In this document: positions 1 to 4,131 of the stretch, in pieces
How the letters are laid out: each line of letters begins with the position of its first letter
Numbering within the stretch: the stretch's first letter is position 1
From: Candidatus Pacearchaeota archaeon UBA284
Lineage (GTDB): Archaea; Nanobdellota; Nanobdellia; Pacearchaeales; UBA284
Length of the DNA: 5,138 bases
Reading direction: 5' to 3'
Assembly (NCBI GenBank): GCA_002499185.1
Contig: DAKN01000072.1
Coordinates: forward strand, 500 to 5,637
Made by a program: the position numbers and the translations under genes
The notes under the pieces: model-generated
The model's input: only the letters and a program-made list of their open reading frames with translations
Database searches by the model: none
What the model was told of the DNA's origin: nothing

Positions 1-155
1 TTATTGCATTAATAATAAAAACTTGTGTTTAATTGTTAACATTTGATTACTATTTATGCTCAAGAAATGAAATTTTTTTCACTCGTTAAGATTTCGTGAT
101 TTTAAGAATTGAATTAACTATATAGATAACTCAATATTAGAATTTTATTCTTTAA

Positions 156-515
156 TTAAATTAAAACAGCATTAACACAAGCTTCTTGGCTTGGCCTGTT
201 TGTTATTCTTGCTTTTCCTAAAGATGTTTCAATTATGGCTCCTTTTACAAGGACGTTTTTTCTAGCCAAAAATCTGTTGCTTGGAACTTCAAGCACATTC
301 TTTATTTCAGCCTTTACTGTTTTTTTTGTTTTTAGATCAACTACATTAGCAATATTACATTTTAAAAGAACTGGCTTGAAATTTCCGCCACGCGTTCTTA
401 ATAATTTCTTTTTCCTTTCTCCAATAATAACAGTTCTCTTTATGCCTGGTTTTTCAAATAATCTCGTTTTTCTTGTTTTCTTTGTTTTTCCACCACTGAT
501 TTTTCTTGTTACCAT
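156..515 (-). CDS. rps8e: Small-subunit ribosomal protein S8e
   Basis: This 119-residue basic protein is archaeal/eukaryotic S8e, a structural component of the small ribosomal subunit with no bacterial counterpart. Seen in the sequence: the N-terminal Lys/Arg-rich segment containing SGGK (about residues 7-10), the RTRGGNFK core (about 40-47) that matches the family signature, and a C-terminus with GAIIETSLGKARITNRPSQ and the ending NAVLI, which is characteristic of archaeal S8e. The length is slightly below the roughly 125-130 residues usual in archaea but nothing essential appears missing. The start at 515 is supported by a TATA box centred near 540, which places the transcript start at or next to the ATG, so the mRNA should be leaderless; no Shine-Dalgarno is seen. 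It is divergent from SmAP and stands alone here. Downstream bases 1-155 show only short AT-rich hairpins and no strong T-run on this strand. Identification is firm. Confidence 0.95.
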   Translation of the reverse strand: MVTRKISGGKTKKTRKTRLFEKPGIKRTVIIGERKKKLLRTRGGNFKPVLLKCNIANVVDLKTKKTVKAEIKNVLEVPSNRFLARKNVLVKGAIIETSLGKARITNRPSQEACVNAVLI

Positions 516-535
516 AAAACTTTACTCGAAATTTC

Positions 536-554
536 ATTTAAATATCTTTCTATA
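536..554 (-). promoter_or_regulatory. BRE/TATA promoter of S8e
   Basis: Read on the minus strand, TATAGAAAG (554-546) is followed by ATTTAAAT (543-536). GAAAGAT fits an archaeal BRE and TTTAAAT a TATA box. The box centre lies about 25 bases upstream of the S8e ATG, the usual archaeal spacing, so transcription should begin at the start codon. The TATAGAAAG upstream half also occurs in the TFB promoter. Confidence 0.6.
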
Positions 555-570
555 TATTGCTCGCTGATGT

Positions 571-727
571 CCTAGAAAATTCTGGTGAACACAAAAAAAT
601 TGTAAAACAATTTTTGGTGCACCAAAATTCTTAATGAATTTTGAGCGTTTTCTAGACCCAGAAATTATAAAATTTCTAGGGCTCGCATTGATAAGGGCGA
701 ATATAAACGCTCCAGAAACAAGTTTCT
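571..727. other. Hairpin-rich intergenic element; possible structured RNA or decayed repeat
   Basis: This part of the 313-base spacer is unusually dense in exact inverted repeats. Seen: 595-603 with 607-615 (9 bp, 3-base loop); a perfect 16-base palindrome TTTTGGTGCACCAAAA at 612-627; 623-630 with 636-643 (8 bp); 643-650 with 705-712 (8 bp) enclosing a hairpin at 657-681 (10 bp with one bulge) and a weak one at 683-700; and 714-719 with 722-727 (6 bp). In addition 571-578 is complementary to 673-680, and 580-585 to 658-663, so alternative folds compete. The strand is unclear: on the minus strand the 595-615 hairpin ends in seven T, like a terminator, and TATAAAAAG lies upstream at 761-753. 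GC is not raised as it is in the tRNA, which argues against a conserved housekeeping RNA. I recognise no Rfam-type signature (no SRP, RNase P or C/D box). It could also be a miniature inverted-repeat remnant. Confidence 0.35.
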
Positions 728-799
728 TACGCTTTAGATTTGTGGATAAATTCTTTTTATACATTAACGATGGGCGACACTAGCCCGAGATTAAAAACA

Positions 800-807
800 T
801 TTAAAAA
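800..807 (+). promoter_or_regulatory. TATA box of SmAP
   Basis: TTTAAAAA at 800-807, preceded by an A-rich BRE-like stretch (AAAACA), is centred about 25 bases upstream of the SmAP ATG at 829. This predicts a leaderless transcript and supports that start codon. Confidence 0.55.
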
Positions 808-828
808 GTTTTGAAATGATAAAAAGAT

Positions 829-1062
829 ATGGTTAATGGAATAGAAAGACCTTTAGATTTGCTTAATCAAGCAAAAGGCAAGGAAGTTTTGATTCAACTA
901 AAAGGCGATAAGCAAATAGTTGGAACCTTGTTGGCTTTTGACATACATATAAACGTTGTATTGAGTAACACAAGAGAATTAGAAAACGGAGATATGAAAA
1001 GAAATATCGGAATGGTTTTCATAAGAGGAGATACAATTGTTTACATAAGCCCAGCAAACTAA
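829..1062 (+). CDS. Archaeal Sm-like RNA-binding protein (SmAP/LSm)
   Basis: A 77-residue Sm-fold protein. Archaeal family members form heptameric (sometimes hexameric) rings that bind U-rich single-stranded RNA and act in RNA metabolism in the cytoplasm. Seen: the N-terminal helix RPLDLL (7-12); the Sm1 motif, about residues 17-50, with FDIHIN (37-42) matching the FDxHMN uridine-binding loop and VVLSNTRE following; and the Sm2 motif GMVFIRGDTIVYI (61-73) with the RGD that completes the nucleotide pocket. The length is normal for a single-domain SmAP1. The start fits the TATA spacing and the usual MVxxxxRPLDLL opening. In many archaea this gene is followed by ribosomal protein L37e; that gene is absent here, and a T-rich stretch and tRNA-Leu follow instead. 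It is divergent from S8e across a 313-base spacer. Identification is firm; the physiological RNA partners cannot be told from sequence. Confidence 0.95.
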   Translation: MVNGIERPLDLLNQAKGKEVLIQLKGDKQIVGTLLAFDIHINVVLSNTRELENGDMKRNIGMVFIRGDTIVYISPAN

Positions 1063-1081
1063 AGGCAATTTAATTAGTGTA

Positions 1082-1093
1082 TTTTTTTATTTT
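1082..1093 (+). terminator. T-rich terminator after SmAP
   Basis: A run of seven T, then A and further T residues, begins 19 bases after the SmAP stop codon, with no strong stem before it. Archaeal RNA polymerase commonly terminates at such T-tracts, so this is the likely end of the SmAP transcript. Confidence 0.45.
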
Positions 1094-1152
1094 AAGCACA
1101 GAAGCTTTCTTAGAGTAAATAATTTCTTTTAAAAATAAATAAAACTAAAGAT

Positions 1153-1160
1153 TTTTATAT
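1153..1160 (+). promoter_or_regulatory. TATA box of tRNA-Leu
   Basis: TTTTATAT inside 1152-1160, preceded by the purine-rich CTAAAGA (BRE-like), is centred about 26-27 bases upstream of the first tRNA base. This is the standard position for an archaeal tRNA promoter, implying a very short or absent 5' leader. Confidence 0.55.
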
Positions 1161-1183
1161 CGTGAAATAAATTCTTAATTAAC

Positions 1184-1267
1184 GCGGAGGTGCCGGAGTG
1201 GTCAAACGGACTAGCCTCAAGAGCTAGTGGCTTAGTGCCTACCCAGGTTCGAACCCTGGCTTCCGCA
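1184..1267 (+). tRNA. tRNA-Leu (anticodon CAA), no intron, no encoded CCA
   Basis: All cloverleaf parts are visible. The acceptor stem pairs 1184-1190 (GCGGAGG) with 1260-1266 (CTTCCGC), including one G-T wobble, with discriminator A at 1267. The D stem is CCG (1193-1195) with CGG (1207-1209), with GG in the loop. The anticodon stem is CTAGC (1211-1215) with GCTAG (1223-1227) around the 7-base loop CTCAAGA, giving anticodon CAA at 1218-1220, which reads the Leu codon UUG. A long type II variable arm (GGC...GCC, 1229-1239) is typical of leucine tRNAs. The T arm is CCAGG/CCTGG around TTCGAAC (1243-1259). No intron interrupts the anticodon loop. The 3' CCA is not encoded, so CCA must be added after 3' trimming, which is the job of the RNase Z encoded further along. 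The tRNA is GC-rich against an AT-rich background. Confidence 0.96.
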
Positions 1268-1269
1268 TA

Positions 1270-1275
1270 TTTTTT
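1270..1275 (+). terminator. T-run terminator after tRNA-Leu
   Basis: Six consecutive T begin three bases after the tRNA discriminator base. This is a short tract but well placed to end the tRNA transcript with a brief 3' trailer. Confidence 0.4.
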
Positions 1276-1386
1276 ATTGCACCAAGGTCTAAGAAATTTA
1301 AAATTTTTTGAGTATTTTTCTTATTTTTAATAGGTATAAAATTATTACACATTAACAATTAGCGCGCGTCGAAGGCATAATTAGTT

Positions 1387-1447
1387 TATAGAAAAGCTTA
1401 AAAAGGTTCCTATAGAAAGATTTAAAAAGCTTGTCATGCCTTTCTAT
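1387..1447 (+). promoter_or_regulatory. Repeated BRE/TATA promoter array of TFB
   Basis: Two imperfect 20-base direct repeats lie exactly 24 bases apart: TATAGAAAAGCTTAAAAAGG (1387-1406) and TATAGAAAGATTTAAAAAGC (1411-1430), matching at 16 of 20 positions. Each looks like a BRE (GAAAR) plus a TATA-like TTAAAAA box. The second box would start transcription near 1450, giving a leader of roughly 18 bases; the first would start near 1425. An inverted half-copy CTTTCTAT at 1440-1447 is perfectly complementary to ATAGAAAG at 1412-1419, so the downstream TATA box sits between inverted arms. This could be a tandem promoter or an operator for autoregulation; which one is inference. Confidence 0.5.
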
Positions 1448-1468
1448 TTATAAATATTTTCTTAAAAA

Positions 1469-2470
1469 ATGTCAGCACAATATAAAAAAAAGTGTCCCGA
1501 GTGTGGTTCTTCAAAACTTGTTTTCGATGAACACAAAGGAGAAGTCATTTGTGCAAACTGTGGACTTGTTGTTGAAGATAAAATCATTGACTTAGGACAA
1601 GAATGGAGACAATTTGAAGAGGGTGAAAAGAAAGGAAGAAGCGGTTCTCCGTTAAGTATGCAAAAATTTGATCAAGGATTAACAACAAATGTCGGTGAAA
1701 TAAGCGATATCTACCAGCTTGGATCTGAAAAAAGAATAAAAAAATTCTTTAGATTAAAGAAATGGCAGGAAAGAGTATCAACAAGCATTGAAAGAAATTT
1801 AAGATTAGCCATGATTGAATTGAGAAGAGTCGCAAGTTTCTTGAATTTACCTAATTTTGTAAAAGAAGAATCTTCAAGAGTCTATAATTTGGTTTTACAA
1901 AGAGGTTTAGTTAGAGGAAGGAGCATGGAAAGTGTCGTATCTGCTTGTATTTATGCTGCATGCAGAACATATAACATCCCTAGAACATTGGATGAAATTT
2001 CCGCCGCAAGTGATGTTGAAAGAAAAGAAATTGGCAGGACGTATAGATTCATCATAAGAAAACTTGGAATGAAAATAACACCAAGCAATCCGATGGATTA
2101 CATTTCTAGATTTTCAAGCACATTGCATTTATCTCCTAAAACACAAAATGAAGCAGGAAAAATTTTAAAGAAAGCAGAACTTTCAGAATTAACTTCTGGG
2201 AGAGGTCCTGCAGGTATCGCCGCCGCAGCACTTTATTTAGCAGCCTTATTGAATGATGAAAAGAAAACCCAAAGAGAAGTTGCAGATGTTGCAGGAATAA
2301 CAGAAGTTACTATTAGGAATAGATATAAAGAATTGCTTGATAAACTTGGGATGGAAGAGAAACTTAAAATAAAAGAAGCTGAAGAAAAGCTAGGAAAAGA
2401 AGAGAAAAAACCATCTAAGTCTGAAAAGCATACTAAGATAAAAACCAAAAAAACTAAATCTAAGAAGTAA
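1469..2470 (+). CDS. tfb: Transcription initiation factor TFB (TFIIB homologue)
   Basis: A 333-residue TFB, which binds TBP-TATA and the BRE and recruits archaeal RNA polymerase. Seen: an N-terminal zinc ribbon with C9-x2-C12 and C28-x2-C31; a B-reader/linker region with QEWRQF (44-49), GSPLS (59-63) and FDQGLTT (67-73); first cyclin repeat about 105-200 with RGRSMESVVSACIYAACR and PRTLDEI; second cyclin repeat about 205-296 with SGRGPAGIAAAALYLAALL; and the BRE-contacting helix-turn-helix TQREVADVAGITEVTIRNRY (267-286). Residues about 297-333 form a Lys/Glu-rich, probably disordered tail, which is longer than in most archaeal TFBs of about 300 residues. No Shine-Dalgarno is seen before the ATG. 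The gene is single, with its own repeated promoter, and converges on the RNase Z gene. Identification is firm. Confidence 0.97.
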   Translation: MSAQYKKKCPECGSSKLVFDEHKGEVICANCGLVVEDKIIDLGQEWRQFEEGEKKGRSGSPLSMQKFDQGLTTNVGEISDIYQLGSEKRIKKFFRLKKWQERVSTSIERNLRLAMIELRRVASFLNLPNFVKEESSRVYNLVLQRGLVRGRSMESVVSACIYAACRTYNIPRTLDEISAASDVERKEIGRTYRFIIRKLGMKITPSNPMDYISRFSSTLHLSPKTQNEAGKILKKAELSELTSGRGPAGIAAAALYLAALLNDEKKTQREVADVAGITEVTIRNRYKELLDKLGMEEKLKIKEAEEKLGKEEKKPSKSEKHTKIKTKKTKSKK

Positions 2471-2475
2471 AATAA

Positions 2476-2508
2476 TTTTTCTTTTTATTTTTTTCTTTTT
2501 ATTTTTCA
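2476..2508 (+). terminator. Long T-tract terminator after TFB
   Basis: Starting a few bases after the TFB stop codon there are several T-runs (five to seven T each) broken by single C or A bases over about 33 bases, with no stem. This is a strong archaeal-style termination tract for the TFB transcript, placed just before the convergent RNase Z gene. Confidence 0.6.
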
Positions 2509-2514
2509 TTTAAT

Positions 2515-2533
2515 CGCTCGCCCTTCGGCTCGC
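2515..2533. repeat. GC-rich element with two GCTCGC copies
   Basis: A 19-base GC-rich patch between the convergent TFB and RNase Z genes contains GCTCGC twice, 12 bases apart (2516-2521 and 2528-2533), with CTTCG between them. The same hexamer occurs at 559-564 and 681-686, also intergenic. No stable hairpin beyond 3 bp forms here. It may be a dispersed repeat unit; its function is unknown. Confidence 0.35.
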
Positions 2534-2556
2534 TTAAGTCAATAAAAGATAAGAAA

Positions 2557-3456
2557 TTAGTTTTCTATATGCACTTTTTGAAAATCTTTTGCCAATTCAG
2601 AATTCTTAAAGATTTTTTTTGTTTCATCTAAGATTATATGCTCTCTTTGATTATAACGCTGACTTATGTGTAATAACATAAGTTTTTTAACATTTGATTT
2701 TTTTGCAATCGTTCCGGCCTGTTCAGAAGTAAGATGTTTTCTTTCTTTTGCTTTGTCTTTTAATTCTTTGGAAAATGTCGCTTCGCTTATAAGTAAATCC
2801 GAATCTTTTGCAATTTTATAACAGTTGGGATTTATTTCAGTATCTAATATAACGCTAATTTTTCTCCCTTTTTTTATTTCAGAAATCTGATTTGGTTTTA
2901 TTATTTTCCCCTTAAATTTGATATTCTTACCTTTTTGTATGTCTCCCAATAATGGAGACTGCTCCAATCCAAATTTTTTGGCTTTTTCTGAATTTATTTT
3001 TCTTTTTTCTTTTTCAATAAAAGCATAAGCAACACATGGTGTTCCATGAGACATTTCTCTCGAATCAATACAAAAATCTTTTTCATTTACGAAAAGACCA
3101 TTGCTAACCTCATAAACTTCAACTTTTAATTTATCTTGAAATATGAATGCTCTTAATAAAAAATCAATAAATTTTTTTGTTCCTTTTGGTCCATATATTT
3201 TAAGCGTTTGGCCATAATTATTCAATGCAAGAGTTTGTAATAATCCGGGCAATCCTAGAATGTGGTCTCCATGCCAGTGAGTAATTAATATTCTATTAAT
3301 TTTACATGGATTCAGCTTGGCTATTTTCATTTGTCTTTGTACATTTTCACCCGCATCAATCAAAATGTTTTCAGCATTATACTTTAGATATATTGCTGTT
3401 TGATTCTTCTCTGCCGTCGGAGTTGCTTCACTTGTTCCTAAAAATACAATTTCCAT
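2557..3456 (-). CDS. rnz: Ribonuclease Z (tRNA 3' processing endonuclease)
   Basis: A 299-residue short-form RNase Z of the metallo-beta-lactamase superfamily. It cuts tRNA precursors just after the discriminator base so that CCA can be added. Seen: the opening FLGTSEATPT (5-14); metal-binding motif HWHGDH (60-65; H60, H62, D64, H65) followed by ILGLPGLL; SHGTP (136-140) with H137; the exosite-type segment about 155-190 with KFG and SPLLG; LDTE with D205; SEATF with E225; HLTSEQA with H241; and LLHISQRY with H263. All expected zinc ligands and the catalytic Asp are present. Small differences from the common family text are W61 (usually a leucine in HLHGDH) and S224 (usually His in HEATF). The length is normal. 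It is divergent from endA with a 61-base spacer and apparently a shared TATA box; its leader would be about 11 bases. The CCA-less tRNA-Leu in this window is a natural substrate. Confidence 0.95.
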   Translation of the reverse strand: MEIVFLGTSEATPTAEKNQTAIYLKYNAENILIDAGENVQRQMKIAKLNPCKINRILITHWHGDHILGLPGLLQTLALNNYGQTLKIYGPKGTKKFIDFLLRAFIFQDKLKVEVYEVSNGLFVNEKDFCIDSREMSHGTPCVAYAFIEKEKRKINSEKAKKFGLEQSPLLGDIQKGKNIKFKGKIIKPNQISEIKKGRKISVILDTEINPNCYKIAKDSDLLISEATFSKELKDKAKERKHLTSEQAGTIAKKSNVKKLMLLHISQRYNQREHIILDETKKIFKNSELAKDFQKVHIEN

Positions 3457-3489
3457 AGTAAATTCACAATTCCATTAAGGTAAGTAAGG

Positions 3490-3497
3490 TTTAAAAG
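3490..3497. promoter_or_regulatory. Shared TATA box of divergent rnz and endA
   Basis: TTTAAAAG at 3490-3497 is centred about 25 bases before the endA ATG (3518), predicting a leaderless mRNA. Read on the other strand it is CTTTTAAA, preceded by the BRE-like ATTAAAAAC, and would start rnz about 11 bases before its ATG. No other convincing TATA box with correct spacing for either gene is seen in the 61-base spacer. Confidence 0.45.
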
Positions 3498-3517
3498 TTT
3501 TTAATATATGCATATTT

Positions 3518-4099
3518 ATGGGAATAAAGATAATTTCTAAAAAAATTGATTTGAATAAACACCAAAGGGCAAATATAGCGTTAGAAGTAGTAAAAGCAAA
3601 CCTGTCTGCAAAAAGAATTATTAGCCAAGATAAAAATGCAATTAGTTTATATGATCGGAGCAGATTTGGGGAATTATTTAATGGAAAAGTGATATATTCT
3701 TTAGTTGAAGCACTTTATTTAAGCGATAAGAAAAAAATAGCTATTTATCAGGATAATAAAAAGATTAATTATGAAAAATTATTACAAATATTTGAAAAAA
3801 TAGAAAAAAATTTCTGGCCTAAATTTTGCGTGTTTAAAGATATGCGCGACAAAGGATATATTGTAAAAACAGCATTAAAATTTGGAGCAGATTTTATGGT
3901 GTATGAGAAGGGTGTTAAACCAGGACAAGATCATTCAAAATGGATTTTATATCCGGTATTTGAAACAAAAGGCTTAACATGGCACGAATTTTCAGCTAAA
4001 AACAGAGTAGCACATTCAACAAAGAAGAATTTATTAATAGGAATTGTTGATGAAAAAGGAGAAGTCACTTATTACGAAATTAAGTGGTTAAAACCATAA
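3518..4099 (+). CDS. endA: tRNA-splicing endonuclease EndA
   Basis: A 193-residue archaeal tRNA intron endonuclease that cuts bulge-helix-bulge motifs in precursor tRNAs (and rRNA precursors) to release introns. Seen: an N-terminal domain with FGELFNGKVIYSLVEALYL (about 50-68), typical of the family's first half; a C-terminal nuclease domain beginning about residue 100 with FCVFKDMRDKGYIVKTALKF (103-122); then GADFMVYEKGVKPGQDHSKW (about 123-142) carrying the catalytic Tyr (Y129) and His (H139); and RVAHSTKKNLL carrying the catalytic Lys (K170, or K169), followed by IVDEKGEVTYYEIKW. The length fits the one-domain-pair subunit of the homotetrameric form. A homotetramer is therefore likely, but a partner subunit elsewhere cannot be excluded. 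The start fits the upstream TATA box. It is divergent from rnz and 32 bases upstream of the next gene, with which it may be co-transcribed. The tRNA in this window has no intron, so the substrates lie elsewhere. Confidence 0.95.
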   Translation: MGIKIISKKIDLNKHQRANIALEVVKANLSAKRIISQDKNAISLYDRSRFGELFNGKVIYSLVEALYLSDKKKIAIYQDNKKINYEKLLQIFEKIEKNFWPKFCVFKDMRDKGYIVKTALKFGADFMVYEKGVKPGQDHSKWILYPVFETKGLTWHEFSAKNRVAHSTKKNLLIGIVDEKGEVTYYEIKWLKP

Positions 4100-4131
4100 T
4101 AAAAAATTAAAAAATAAAAGAAGAAGATAAA

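Noticed and set aside
1..155. Short plus-strand frame starting at ATG near 67
   Set aside because: It ends after ten codons, has no promoter, and lies in the AT-rich trailer beyond S8e.
235..567. 110-codon plus-strand open frame opposite S8e
   Set aside because: It is the antisense shadow of S8e; the Phe/Leu-rich product comes from the Lys-rich codons of the real gene.
534..764. 76-codon minus-strand open frame overlapping the S8e promoter and the hairpin region
   Set aside because: It runs through the inverted repeats and the S8e TATA box, shows no family motif, and its residue pattern looks like translated non-coding sequence.
540..800. SRP RNA, RNase P RNA or box C/D sRNA in the structured spacer
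   Set aside because: None of the conserved cores of these RNAs is seen on either strand. A CTGATG at 564-569 loosely resembles box C, but there is no matching box D or guide layout, and GC is not raised.
1063..1183. Ribosomal protein L37e behind SmAP, a common archaeal gene pair
   Set aside because: The space holds only AT-rich sequence, a T-tract and the tRNA promoter; no zinc-finger coding sequence is present.
1446..1455. TTTATAAAT just before the TFB ATG as its TATA box
   Set aside because: It would start transcription near 1478, downstream of the start codon; the box at 1421-1428 has workable spacing.
2233..2448. Minus-strand open frame within TFB
   Set aside because: Ser/Phe-rich antisense shadow of the Lys/Glu-rich end of TFB.
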